A program made the translations under genes and the position numbers. The notes beneath the pieces were generated by a model. That model saw only the letters and a list, made by a program, of their open reading frames with translations. It was not told the origin of the DNA and searched no databases. This document shows, one piece after another, positions 37,284 through 46,226 of a stretch of 64,000 bases of DNA. Origin of the DNA: Candidatus Methanoperedens nitratireducens (GTDB lineage Archaea; Halobacteriota; Methanosarcinia; Methanosarcinales; Methanoperedenaceae); assembly GCF_000685155.1 (NCBI RefSeq), contig NZ_JMIY01000003.1:229575-293574 (forward strand). Reading direction: 5' to 3'. Every line of letters starts with the position of its first letter. The first letter of the stretch is position 1.

Positions 37284-37698
37284 TAATTATCATCCTATTG
37301 CTGAACATGGATTCTTTTAACAAGAATTCTACATAAATCTTTTCTTATATTTTCCAGTTTCCCATTATTTCATATTAATCCTGTGCCCCCCTTCGATTTG
37401 CAAAAGCCAATGCAACAAATAACGATTAAAAACCCATGCACCCGCGCGTGGATGTCCCATTTTTCGAAAACGGGGTCATTTACTTTCAACTTATGAGTTC
37501 TTGCTTTCAACTTATAGTTCCAATTCACAACTTTTTCATGCTCATTTATGAACCGCGTTCATAGCCGACTCTGTGGTTTATATACTATTTTTAGATGCTA
37601 TGCGGGCGACTGTAATTTACCTATACAGGCATAAAAAATTGATAAATATATACACTCTCTAAAAGGTACAGAACGTCCGATATAATATTTCCTGTTTT
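37284..37698. other. 415-base gap with repeat remnants
   Basis: No gene is supported. It holds CCCATTTTTCGAAAACGGGG (about 37467-37486), which folds into a short hairpin. TATGAAC/GTTCATA at 37547-37563 is followed by GCCGACTCTGTGGTTTATA, and this whole stretch recurs at 52590-52622 beside palindrome copy C. The later TGCTATGCGGGCGACTGTAA resembles GGTATGCGGGAAACTATAA at about 9458-9476 beside copy A. The gap therefore looks like a degraded relative of those repeat flanks. Confidence 0.5.
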
Positions 37699-39915
37699 TT
37701 AAATAAAATTATCCAATGTATCAGCCATGCTTTTTCTGTGACCTGATCTATTTCTCCTTATATCATTAAAAAAATTCATCAGCGAATACTTCACGCGCTC
37801 AGGAGCAACATCGACAATCTCAGTGCGTTCCTCCTCTGGAAAAATATTGAATACAGAATATTTTCCCAGGCTTTTGGCAGATGAGGATGAATAGCGCCCG
37901 TCCACAAGTACTCTGGCGCCGTAATCCTCAGGTGATCGGATCACCCTGCCCATGGCCTGCCTTACCTTTCTTATTGTCGGGATCTCGACCGCGTAACCCC
38001 AGCCGTGTCCGAATTCTGCTTCATATGCGGATTCAACGGCACGCATCCGATCATTCAGGGCAGGATAACCCACGCCCACGATGACCACTGTCCTGCCTCT
38101 TCCATCCTTATAATCCACTCCCTCTGTGAGCGTTCCCCACATATAGGATATAAGCACTGCTTTCTTACCGTTTTCTCCCAGCTTGAAGAACTCATCCCTG
38201 ATTACTTGGGCAGAGATGCCCACCTCATCGAGAAAAACAGGAATATTAACATTACAATTAAGCCTGTTTTTGTACTGGCTGGCCTCATTGAAGCTCGGGA
38301 AAAAGATAATCACATTCCCATCTGATTGTTCTATTATATCGGTCAGTATTCTTGTAATGTTTTCCTTTGTCTGCGGGTTGTCCCTGTCTTTAGCAAAAAG
38401 AGGCGGGACGGATACTGCAATGGTAAGCCGTTTCTCCCTCGAGAAGGAGATACCATAAGCTAACTCACGCGTCTGGCGGGTTATGCCAAGCGTTGTTTTG
38501 ATACTCTCAAACGGTGCAAGAGTGGCAGACATGAGAACCGCTGAATGTACTGAATCAAATAGAGGCCCTGTGACATTCCTGGGAATGCAGGTGAACAATT
38601 CAAGGCGCCCATAGATCCTGTTATCATGACGCCTGACACCCAGGATCGGGTAGTAGTTCTGGTCATCTGTAGCTCTCATATAATTTGATAAGAAGCCTGC
38701 TGCAATCAGGCTACTTGATATTTTTTTTATCGGGCTTTTTCCCTCTGTGAATTGCTGGTTATAGATAGCATCTATGTTTGATCCGAATTTTCTGATACGT
38801 TCTATCGTTTCAGTCGGATTTTTAATCCCTGCGCTCCTGAGTGCCTTCAGAAGCTTGGTCCTGAACATATCTTCACGTTCCTCAGGATCGGCTATTCGAA
38901 GATCATGCCAGTCGCTACCCACCCTCTCCCGTTCACCGAACTTTTTATCAAGAATATAATTATACGTTGATCTCAATGTATCAAGAAGAACCTGAATACA
39001 TATCCTAACATCGTCCGGTGGTTGAATCTCCCTGTTTGCTTCAATCTCATCAAGCGCCCGCATTATTATCGATTCAGTGAGTTTAATTGATGAATGGGAG
39101 CGGGCTGCGGCTTCAATATTATGGGCTTCATCAAAGATAGCTATGATATCACCAGGACTTTTATCCATCCATCCCAGGACGTTGGCGCGTATATCTTCAT
39201 TAAGGAAATGATGGTAATTGCATATCAAAAGATCAGCCTCTTTCATGAACCGCTTCAGCAACTCATATCCACAACTGTTATTTGATAATGCCCAGTCCGC
39301 CACATCCTCCGGTGTGCGCACGCCTGAGAAGAGCCATGAGCGGAAATCATCATTGCTGGTTTTGAGAATCCCAAGAAGCTTATCGCATGAGTTCTTCCTG
39401 ATATCGTGTATTTGCCTCTCGTATTTTTCATATTCCAGGCTCAATTCCCTCTGAAGTTCTATCAAACCTGCATCTTTTACCCTCTTTTGTTTATCTTTGA
39501 TTGATTTTATCTCATTACCAAGCTGAGCAATATCTTTCTCATGTTCAATCAGCTTGTAGGTATTATCCCGAAGCAGGCTGCATGTGTCATAATCCATATC
39601 AGGCCTTGGACACATCAGCATTTTACCTTTCAGTACAACAACTTTGATATTATTCTGTCTCTGTATCTCCCTTGCCTCTTCTATGAACTGCACCATCTGC
39701 TGATGGACATTAGTGGCAATAACTACTGTTTTTTGTTCCTGTTTTGCTATGTGAAGAGCAGGCACAAGAGAGCTTAAGGTCTTCCCGGTTCCGCACGCCC
39801 CTTCAAACAGGACAATCTGCCTTTTAATAAGAGCCTCATGAATGGCATCCATCGCCTCATGTTGATTGGGATAGCATGATTTTTTTGGAAAATAGCACAG
39901 ATAATCTCTTCTCAT
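37699..39915 (-). CDS. DinG/XPD-type Fe-S DNA helicase
   Basis: A 738-residue superfamily 2 helicase. Motif I is EGACGTGKTLSSLVPAL; cysteines suited to the [4Fe-4S] domain occur in MLMCPRPDMDYDTC, NNSCGYELL and DLLICNYHHFL. Then come the DEAH box (IIAIFDEAHNIEAAARSH), VLMSATLAPFESIK, FFPSFNEASQYKN and the C-terminal motif VRQAMGRVIRSPEDYGARVLVDGR. It is the XPD/Rad3/DinG group that unwinds DNA 5' to 3' in repair. ATG 39915 follows GGTG; a GTG one codon earlier is also possible. Single gene. Confidence 0.9.
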   Translation of the reverse strand: MRRDYLCYFPKKSCYPNQHEAMDAIHEALIKRQIVLFEGACGTGKTLSSLVPALHIAKQEQKTVVIATNVHQQMVQFIEEAREIQRQNNIKVVVLKGKMLMCPRPDMDYDTCSLLRDNTYKLIEHEKDIAQLGNEIKSIKDKQKRVKDAGLIELQRELSLEYEKYERQIHDIRKNSCDKLLGILKTSNDDFRSWLFSGVRTPEDVADWALSNNSCGYELLKRFMKEADLLICNYHHFLNEDIRANVLGWMDKSPGDIIAIFDEAHNIEAAARSHSSIKLTESIIMRALDEIEANREIQPPDDVRICIQVLLDTLRSTYNYILDKKFGERERVGSDWHDLRIADPEEREDMFRTKLLKALRSAGIKNPTETIERIRKFGSNIDAIYNQQFTEGKSPIKKISSSLIAAGFLSNYMRATDDQNYYPILGVRRHDNRIYGRLELFTCIPRNVTGPLFDSVHSAVLMSATLAPFESIKTTLGITRQTRELAYGISFSREKRLTIAVSVPPLFAKDRDNPQTKENITRILTDIIEQSDGNVIIFFPSFNEASQYKNRLNCNVNIPVFLDEVGISAQVIRDEFFKLGENGKKAVLISYMWGTLTEGVDYKDGRGRTVVIVGVGYPALNDRMRAVESAYEAEFGHGWGYAVEIPTIRKVRQAMGRVIRSPEDYGARVLVDGRYSSSSAKSLGKYSVFNIFPEEERTEIVDVAPERVKYSLMNFFNDIRRNRSGHRKSMADTLDNFI

Positions 39916-40054
39916 CACCGATTATAAGATACTGGCATGATATAAACCGTGCGCTTATATTTTAAAATTTTTAAAAACTGTAGTGATATCTGTTTATCAC
40001 TGCATTGGTACTACTGTATATATTGATGCTACCAGTTATATTACTTGATAAAAA

Positions 40055-40477
40055 ATGGAGCTATTTAAAAAACAGGGAGAGAGTATTAATTCGTTAGCAG
40101 TGGTTAGGGCGGATGACATATCTAAAGTCAAGACAGCACTATGTGATCTGGTCAGGTATGCTCATTTGACTTTCGCAGATACAGCAAGAAGGCTTGAACC
40201 TTCTTTTGCGGATAACATCCTTATTCACGTCATGAAAAGTCCATTGAGAACCTGCTGTGAAGCTGCATCTATAGTACCGCTTACCGATGAGGCAAGTGCT
40301 GCAATAGGCAGGCTTCGCAAAATCCACCCGCCGGCTCATGTGATAATCGTAAGTCCAAGGCATGAGATATTCTATGAGCTGGTGAACTATGTGGATATAC
40401 TACCAGAGGTAGATCTGACGTTGGAGCCGAAAGCATATTCTGAGCCTGCTCAACAGACTGTAGATGCCAGGGATTGA
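40055..40477 (+). CDS. DUF356-like protein upstream of the fwd operon
   Basis: A 140-residue protein: LAVVRADDISKVKTALCDLVRYAHLTF, SFADNILIHVMKSPLRTCCEAASIVPL, then KIHPPAHVIIVSPRHEIFYEL. I match this tentatively to DUF356, a family restricted to methanogen-type archaea, mainly from the IHPPAHVIIVS segment. No function is assigned. It lies 158 bases upstream of fwdD on the same strand, with a palindrome between, so it is probably a separate transcript. No ribosome binding site is visible. Confidence 0.5.
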   Translation: MELFKKQGESINSLAVVRADDISKVKTALCDLVRYAHLTFADTARRLEPSFADNILIHVMKSPLRTCCEAASIVPLTDEASAAIGRLRKIHPPAHVIIVSPRHEIFYELVNYVDILPEVDLTLEPKAYSEPAQQTVDARD

Positions 40478-40635
40478 TATCCATAACATCTGCATAGATA
40501 GTCCGGTAATTCGAGAGATATGCCATCTGATATTTTTTTTATTTTGACTCATCTGAAGCCGGGAACCAAAATAAAATCACATACTTTTTAAGTATGTAAG
40601 TAATTCAGTGATACATTAATAGAAAGAGGTATCAG
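40478..40635 (+). promoter_or_regulatory. fwd operon promoter with a perfect 8+8 palindrome
   Basis: ACATACTT-TTT-AAGTATGT at 40579-40597 is a perfect inverted repeat with a three-base spacer, 39 bases upstream of fwdD. TTTTTAAG within it could itself be the TATA box, so a bound regulator would block TBP. AGAGGT (40624-40629) is the ribosome binding site. Operator function is inferred from symmetry and position. Confidence 0.5.
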
Positions 40636-41010
40636 ATGGCATTAAGAGTAACACTGATAACAGGAAGAACAATCAATCAGGGAGCAAATCTTGAGAACAA
40701 GACCTCATCTGATTATATGGAAGCGACTGCTTGTTGTGAATTGAATTCAAATGATATAGGACTTTTAGGCAACCCGGGAAGTAATGTAAAGGTTAAGACT
40801 GAGTACGGAGAAGTTGTTGTGAGATTGAAGGAGAACAGTGGCAATCCGGATAGCATTGCGTTCATCCCTATGGGCCCATGGGCTAATGCAGTGGTTGACC
40901 CTGATACCAGAGGCTGTGGAATGCCGGGATTTAAGGGAATCCAGGCTGAGATAGAGGCTACAGATGATAAAGTATTATCAATGAGAGAATTGATCGCGGG
41001 GTATAAGTAA
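40636..41010 (+). CDS. fwdD: formylmethanofuran dehydrogenase subunit D
   Basis: A 124-residue molybdopterin-dinucleotide-binding subunit (ALRVTLITGRTINQGA, ELNSNDIGLLGN, IAFIPMGPWANAVVDPDTRGCGMPGFKG). It covers the pterin cofactor of FwdB and corresponds to the C-terminal domain of formate dehydrogenases. First gene of fwdDBAC; its stop overlaps the fwdB start. Confidence 0.96.
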   Translation: MALRVTLITGRTINQGANLENKTSSDYMEATACCELNSNDIGLLGNPGSNVKVKTEYGEVVVRLKENSGNPDSIAFIPMGPWANAVVDPDTRGCGMPGFKGIQAEIEATDDKVLSMRELIAGYK

Positions 41011-42308
41011 TGACGGTAATAACAGATGCCCTCTGCCCGCTCTGCGGCTGCATGTGCGATGATATCACAGTTGTGGTAGAGGATAATAAGATAACTGAAG
41101 TAAAACATGCCTGCAAACTGGGTGCTGCAAAAATAATGGGGCATGACAGGATAAAAGCGCCTATGATGAGAACTGATAAGAATAGTGATTTTAAAGAGGT
41201 CTCATACGAGGAGGCAATCGATGCAGCAGCCAGGATACTGGCAGGATCAAAAAGACCCCTCCTGTACGGCTGGGCATCAGCACTGTGCGAAGTTCACAAA
41301 AAAGGCATTCTTCTTACCGAGGAACTCGGCGGGATCATAGACAATACTGCCTCAGTATGCCACGGCCCTTCCGCGCTTGCGGTTCATGAGAAGGGTCTGC
41401 CGTCTTCCACTCTTGGCCAGATAAAGAACCGTGCAGACGTTGTGGTGTTCTGGGGTAGCAATCCTGCACATGCACATCCAAGGCACATGGGGCGCTATTC
41501 TGTCTTTGCCAGGGGGTTTTTCTCGGAAAAAGGAAGGAAGGGACGCAAGGTCATTGTTGTAGATGTTCGCAAGACCGATACAGCCAGGATAGCCGATGAG
41601 TACATACAGGTTCAGTATGGAAGCGATTATCTTGTAATATCAGCACTGAGGGCAATACTTGCAGGACATGCTGATGTGGTCCCTGACACAGTAGGCGGCG
41701 TCCCGAAGGAGCAGCTTGTAAAACTTGTAGATACCTTAAAAACAGCCAAGTTCGGTGCAGTGTTCTTCGGTATGGGACTCACCCAGAGCAAAGCCAGGTA
41801 TAAGAACATCGATAATGCCATCTCCCTGACCACAGAGCTTAACTCGTTTACAAAATTTGTAATCATGCCCATGCGCGGGCACTACAACGTGACAGGCTTC
41901 GGACAGGTCTGCACATGGGAAACGGGTTTTGTCACAGCAGTGGATTTCTCTCGCGGGGCACCGTATTACAATCCCGGTGAGACAGCAGCAAACGATGTGC
42001 TCGCCAGAAAAGAGATCGATGCTGCAATGATCATAGCAGGTGATGCTGGAGCGCATTTCCCTGCAAACTCGGTGCGCTACCTTGCCAGGATACCGGTAGT
42101 CCAGGTAGACCCGTACTGGAATCCAACAACTGAGATCGCTAATATTGTTATTCCCACGGCAATCTGCGGTATTGAAGTCGAAGGTACCGGTTATAGAATG
42201 GACGGGGTATCCCTCCGGTACAGGAAGATGATCGAACCCGTACATCCGACGGACATCGAGGTTCTGGACAGGATTTTAGAGCGTGTTAGAGAGCTAAGGG
42301 GTGAGTAA
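41010..42308 (+). CDS. fwdB: formylmethanofuran dehydrogenase subunit B
   Basis: Catalytic 432-residue molybdo- or tungstopterin subunit that interconverts CO2 and formate at the metal site. The N-terminal [4Fe-4S] ligands are Cys9, Cys12, Cys16 (CPLCGCMC) and Cys35. Cys117 in NTASVCHGPSALA takes the metal-ligand position, so this is the cysteine, not the selenocysteine, form. The tail carries the IVIPTAICGIEVEGTGYRMDG segment. Whether Mo or W is used cannot be read from sequence. Translationally coupled to fwdD. Confidence 0.97.
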   Translation: MTVITDALCPLCGCMCDDITVVVEDNKITEVKHACKLGAAKIMGHDRIKAPMMRTDKNSDFKEVSYEEAIDAAARILAGSKRPLLYGWASALCEVHKKGILLTEELGGIIDNTASVCHGPSALAVHEKGLPSSTLGQIKNRADVVVFWGSNPAHAHPRHMGRYSVFARGFFSEKGRKGRKVIVVDVRKTDTARIADEYIQVQYGSDYLVISALRAILAGHADVVPDTVGGVPKEQLVKLVDTLKTAKFGAVFFGMGLTQSKARYKNIDNAISLTTELNSFTKFVIMPMRGHYNVTGFGQVCTWETGFVTAVDFSRGAPYYNPGETAANDVLARKEIDAAMIIAGDAGAHFPANSVRYLARIPVVQVDPYWNPTTEIANIVIPTAICGIEVEGTGYRMDGVSLRYRKMIEPVHPTDIEVLDRILERVRELRGE

Positions 42309-42310
42309 TC

Positions 42311-44023
42311 ATGGAACTTCTGATAAAGAACGGCGCGGTATATGATCCTATTAACGGTATCAAGGGCGATAAGACCGATATCTCGATTAAAAATGGGAAG
42401 ATCGTAGATAAGGTCAGCAGCAGAGCTTTGGTAATCGATGCAGGCGGAAGACTGATAATGCCTGGAGGAGTCGATGCACACTCCCATATCGCAGGCGCAA
42501 AAGTGAATGTGGGCAGGGTTATGCGTCCTGAGGATACAAGAGCGGGAATAATACCAAGGACCAAAATAACAAGGCCATACACAGGTTATACTGTCCCGAA
42601 TGTATATGCCATCGGCTACCGTTATGCTCAGATGGGTTATACCACAGTCTTCGAAGCAGCACAGGCGATCATGAAAGCCCGCCATACCCATGAGGAACTG
42701 GAGGAGATCCCCATAATAGATAAAGGCGCGCTCACACTCTTCGGGAGCAACTGGCCAACAATGGACTATGTCCGGGAGAAGGACATGGACAAACTGGCAG
42801 CATATGTGGCATGGGGATTACTTGCTTCAAGAGGGTTTGGCATCAAGGCTGTAAACCCTGGCGGGGGAGAGATGTGGGGCTTTGGCAAGAACGTGTCAGG
42901 TCTTGATGATGTTGTTCCGAACTTTGATGTTACTCCTGCGCAGATTATTGTATCACTGATGAAGGTGAACGAGATGCTGGGACTCCCGCACTCTGTACAT
43001 CTGCACTGCAACAACCTTGGAAAGCCCGGCAACTACAAGACCACACTCGCAAGCATGGAACTTGCAAAGCAGGTGAAACCGAGCAAGGACAGGCAGGTTA
43101 TGCACGTCACTCACCTGACATTCAATTCATGGGGCGGAACAAACTGGGGCGATTTTGAGTCAAAAGCAGATGAGATAGCAAATTTCCTGAACAATAGTGA
43201 GAATGTAACAACCGATATGGGCCAGCTGATCTTCGGCAGTGCCACAACCATGACAGCAGACGGACCGGTGCAGTATGCCAATGCAAAACTACTGCATGCA
43301 AAATGGGGTAACGGCGATGTTGAACTTGAAGATGCATCAGGCGTTGTACCCATCTTTTATGTAAAGCAAATATCTATCCATGCGATCATGTGGGCGATGG
43401 GACTTGAGCTTGCACTGCTCACAAAAGACCCGTATAAAGTCCTGTTGACCACAGACCATCCAAACGGTGGCCCGTTTGTGAACTACCCTGAGGTCATAGC
43501 ACTGCTCATGAGCAATAAGAAGCGCCAGGAAGAGATCAAGACGCTCAATGAGGCGGTTCATAAGAGGACCAGGATTCCTGGAATCGAGCGTGAACTTGAT
43601 TTTAATGACATAGCGATAATGACAAGGGCAGGATCAGCAAAGGTGCTCGGGCTTCTTGATACTAAAGGACATCTTGGAGCTGGTGCAGATGCTGATATTG
43701 CAATATACGATATAAAACCCGACCAGATAGACCCATCTGTTGAGCATGCAAAGATAAAGAGCGCATTCTCATCCGCTGCATACACGATCAAAGGCGGCGA
43801 GGTGGTGGTAAAGGACGGGCAGATCGTGGCTACGCCAGCGGGCAGGACGTTCTGGGTGGATGCCTCTGTGCCGGATCAGCACACGGATATAATGATGAAA
43901 GACATACGTATGAAATTCAAGAATTATTACTCTATAAACCTTGCAAACTACATGGTGGAGGATGCATACGTCACGCATCCGAACGTGGTCAGGGCAGGGG
44001 TAATACCGGTGACGGCGAGGTGA
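42311..44023 (+). CDS. fwdA: formylmethanofuran dehydrogenase subunit A
   Basis: A 570-residue amidohydrolase-fold subunit that joins formate to methanofuran at a binuclear zinc site. The metal motif DAHSHIAGAK gives His57 and His59; Lys179 in FGIKAVNPGGGEMWG fits the carboxylated lysine of known FwdA. Other conserved parts are HCNNLGKPGNYKTTL, HVTHLTFNSWGGTNWG and TTDHPNGGPFVNYPE. Starts two bases after the fwdB stop. Confidence 0.97.
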   Translation: MELLIKNGAVYDPINGIKGDKTDISIKNGKIVDKVSSRALVIDAGGRLIMPGGVDAHSHIAGAKVNVGRVMRPEDTRAGIIPRTKITRPYTGYTVPNVYAIGYRYAQMGYTTVFEAAQAIMKARHTHEELEEIPIIDKGALTLFGSNWPTMDYVREKDMDKLAAYVAWGLLASRGFGIKAVNPGGGEMWGFGKNVSGLDDVVPNFDVTPAQIIVSLMKVNEMLGLPHSVHLHCNNLGKPGNYKTTLASMELAKQVKPSKDRQVMHVTHLTFNSWGGTNWGDFESKADEIANFLNNSENVTTDMGQLIFGSATTMTADGPVQYANAKLLHAKWGNGDVELEDASGVVPIFYVKQISIHAIMWAMGLELALLTKDPYKVLLTTDHPNGGPFVNYPEVIALLMSNKKRQEEIKTLNEAVHKRTRIPGIERELDFNDIAIMTRAGSAKVLGLLDTKGHLGAGADADIAIYDIKPDQIDPSVEHAKIKSAFSSAAYTIKGGEVVVKDGQIVATPAGRTFWVDASVPDQHTDIMMKDIRMKFKNYYSINLANYMVEDAYVTHPNVVRAGVIPVTAR

Positions 44024-44028
44024 GCTAT

Positions 44029-44793
44029 ATGCAGACAGTAACTTTAAAACCCAGAATGGAAATAATGATCTCAGTTGAGGCAGAAAACATCTCCCCGGAT
44101 AGGTTCGCCGGCAGAACAGAGAAAGAGATACAATCCCTGGAAGTATGGATGGGGAACCGCCGAACCACCATAGGAGAGCTATTCTCGGTTAAAGTGGAAG
44201 GGGAAGGAGGGAGCGCAGCAGCGGATACAGAGATCATTATGGAGGGTGATTTTTCGCGTGTAAAGAGAATAGGAGAAGGTATGACAGCCGGATCAATCAT
44301 GATCAAAGGAAATGTTGATATGCATCTTGGCGCAAAGATGAGCGGCGGTAAAATAACCGTGGCAGGAAATGCCGACTCGTGGGCAGGCAGGGAGATGAAG
44401 GGCGGGGAGATCATCATAGAAGGAGATGCAGGCTATTACCTTGGATCAGGGTACCGCGGCGAAACATGCGGTATGCGCGGAGGGAAAATCACCGTTCTGG
44501 GCAATGCACTTGATTTTGTGGGAGAGCATATGTGCGGCGGCGAGATTGTCGTGAAAGGTAATGCAGGACTACTTCCTGGACTGAGCAACAACGGAGGCAA
44601 GATCATAATCGGAGGCAGTACCAGCAGGCCTGGAAGCGAGATGGCCAAAGGCACAATAATAATCAATGGAGCGGTGGATGAGATGATGCCGGTTTACAGG
44701 CAGGAAGGCACAGAAGTAGTAGATGGTGTCACCTACAGGAAATATACAGGCGATGTTGTAGTCAACGGGAAGGGCTTACTGTACGTAAAGTGA
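44029..44793 (+). CDS. fwdC: formylmethanofuran dehydrogenase subunit C
   Basis: A 254-residue right-handed beta-helix subunit with GXGXG coils (MSGGKITVAGNADSWAG, EGDAGYYLGSG, GNALDFVGEHMCGG, GNAGLLPGL) that scaffolds FwdA and FwdB. ATG 44029 is preferred because GAGGTGAG, covering the fwdA stop, is its ribosome binding site; GTG 44020 is an alternative. The operon lacks the ferredoxin-like subunits F and G, which must be elsewhere or absent. Confidence 0.95.
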   Translation: MQTVTLKPRMEIMISVEAENISPDRFAGRTEKEIQSLEVWMGNRRTTIGELFSVKVEGEGGSAAADTEIIMEGDFSRVKRIGEGMTAGSIMIKGNVDMHLGAKMSGGKITVAGNADSWAGREMKGGEIIIEGDAGYYLGSGYRGETCGMRGGKITVLGNALDFVGEHMCGGEIVVKGNAGLLPGLSNNGGKIIIGGSTSRPGSEMAKGTIIINGAVDEMMPVYRQEGTEVVDGVTYRKYTGDVVVNGKGLLYVK

Positions 44794-44988
44794 ACCCATC
44801 CAATAATTAGACGAGAATAAACAACGAACTGTTACGAACTCGAGCTGATGAGTTCGTTTAAGTTAGTTTTGAGTTCGTTGTTAACTGTCTTTTTTCCAAG
44901 TCCCCGCGCTGTCCAAGCTGCCATTTCCTCGTCCCTGGTCATTGTAATCCCCTGACTATAGACCAGTATGTTCTGATATTTTAACCAC
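44794..44988. repeat. intergenic region with palindromic repeat copy B
   Basis: Between the convergent fwdC and OsmC-like genes. The palindrome occupies 44820-44882. To its right a minus-strand frame (44832-44942, 36 codons) starts MTRDEEMAAWTARGLGKK with AGGGGATTACA before its ATG and runs into the palindrome. I do not call it a gene because its C-terminal half is simply the repeat. Confidence 0.6.
44820..44882 (+). repeat. palindromic ACGAACT repeat, copy B (shorter)
   Basis: A 63-base version with two ACGAACT heptamers on the left arm and three AGTTCGT-type heptamers (one changed to AGTTAGT) on the right, around CGAGCTGATG. Compared with copy C one left-arm heptamer and its spacer (11 bases) are missing. 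Flanked by AATAA on the left and TAACTGTCTTTTTT on the right; the latter resembles TAATCGTCTTTTTC beside copy C. Confidence 0.85.
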
Positions 44989-45573
44989 CTATGTCTCCAG
45001 TGTAACCGAAACTGGCGTCGGATGAGTAAAGATATCAAATACTGGTGACCGTTTCTGAGCCACCTCAACGAGTTCCTGCAGCTTCTCCCTGGGCGCATCC
45101 GCTTTGATTCTGAAAGTCACCCTGACGTTTTCATATCCATTCCTGACGCTTTCCGATACTCCCAGGAACCCCCGCACATCAAGATCACCTTCAAATTTTG
45201 ATTCCACCTCGTCCAGTTTGATTCCCCTGGCAGCCGCATGTCCAATCAGGGCTGTCGTAAGGCAAGCCGATAGAGCGACAAGGGCATACTCTACAGGATT
45301 GGCCCCCCGATTCTCTCCCACAAGAACGGGAGGTTCATCTGCATCAAAAACCCAGGGTTCTGTTCGCGAAGTGTCCTCCTGACCGGCACCGTAAAAATCC
45401 TTGACGGTTGCACGATTATGCATGCCGCTGATCCACTTATTGGTCGCACGAAATTTGAACTTGCCAAGTTCGGGTTTCTCTTTTAAGGTATCAATCGTGC
45501 TAAACAATTGAGTGACATTTACTCCATTTACGGTTCTCTTCTCCACCATTTTCATCTGTTCTGCCATATTCAT
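44989..45573 (-). CDS. OsmC-family protein
   Basis: A 194-residue OsmC/Ohr-fold protein: KFKFRATNKWISGMHNRATVKDF, then NPVEYALVALSACLTTALIGHAA, where the conserved cysteine of the family is present (LSACLT), and YENVRVTFRIKADAP. Such proteins reduce organic hydroperoxides or remain uncharacterised. GGGGGAT precedes ATG 45573. Convergent with fwdC. Confidence 0.85.
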   Translation of the reverse strand: MNMAEQMKMVEKRTVNGVNVTQLFSTIDTLKEKPELGKFKFRATNKWISGMHNRATVKDFYGAGQEDTSRTEPWVFDADEPPVLVGENRGANPVEYALVALSACLTTALIGHAAARGIKLDEVESKFEGDLDVRGFLGVSESVRNGYENVRVTFRIKADAPREKLQELVEVAQKRSPVFDIFTHPTPVSVTLET

Positions 45574-45759
45574 TTATCCCCCCTTATTAAGTTTAATGTT
45601 ACTTCGTATTCTATTAATAGTTTTACTTACGGCAAAACACTATATTTCACCCTTATAAAGAGGCTGATCACCAATTCTTTACATGTACCCTACAGTAGTA
45701 ACATTATAGATAATATTATATACATTGGTAACATTAATGGTGAAAAAAGGGGGAGTGCC

Positions 45760-46122
45760 TTGAAATGCGATCATATCGATTGTGGGGATACTGAAAAAGT
45801 GTGGCTTCCGCATATAGTTAGAGAGCATCATAGAGGATTGAAATCCCACCATTTCTGCATTCGATGCGGCATGGTTAAGAACATAGGCTCGGACAGAGCT
45901 ACAGGCAGGGGATATTTTATAAACATAATTTCTCAAATAGAAAAATATCTCAAGCTTCCGGGTGCCAGCGTCAGGATGCGTCTTATTGTTAAAGACCTTG
46001 AAAAAATAGAGGACTTCGATGATGCATATTCCATGAGTAAATATGCTCAGGAGAAAATTTTTATCAGCATAATAAAAAAATATTATCCGATTCCCGATAC
46101 GACCATACAGCAGTTTCTTTAA
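45760..46122 (+). CDS. zinc-knuckle conserved hypothetical protein (TTG start)
   Basis: A 120-residue protein starting at TTG 45760 (LKCDHIDCGDTEKVWLPHIVREHHRGLKSHHFCIRCGMVKNIG), with CDHIDC and CIRC forming a likely zinc site near the N terminus, then SIPDT-type C-terminal helix YYPIPDTTIQQFL. AAAGGGGGAG lies five bases before the TTG; the upstream open frame contains no ATG or GTG near this site and reads as non-protein. I do not know a function; it may belong to an archaeal family of small RNA-binding proteins. Confidence 0.55.
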   Translation: MKCDHIDCGDTEKVWLPHIVREHHRGLKSHHFCIRCGMVKNIGSDRATGRGYFINIISQIEKYLKLPGASVRMRLIVKDLEKIEDFDDAYSMSKYAQEKIFISIIKKYYPIPDTTIQQFL

Positions 46123-46206
46123 GCCGTGCCTGAATTGAATCAGTGATAAGAGGGGCGGTGGGGGCAGCGGAGCCTTTATAGAACTCCGGGAATGGACAAT
46201 CCATAA

Positions 46207-46226
46207 AAGCCCTGATACAGGGGCTT
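46207..46226. terminator. hairpin between convergent genes
   Basis: AAGCCC (46207-46212) and GGGCTT (46221-46226) form a six-pair stem, extended by TG/CA with one bulged G, at the junction of the 45760 gene and the convergent flippase gene. Position fits a two-way terminator; strength is unknown. Confidence 0.35.
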
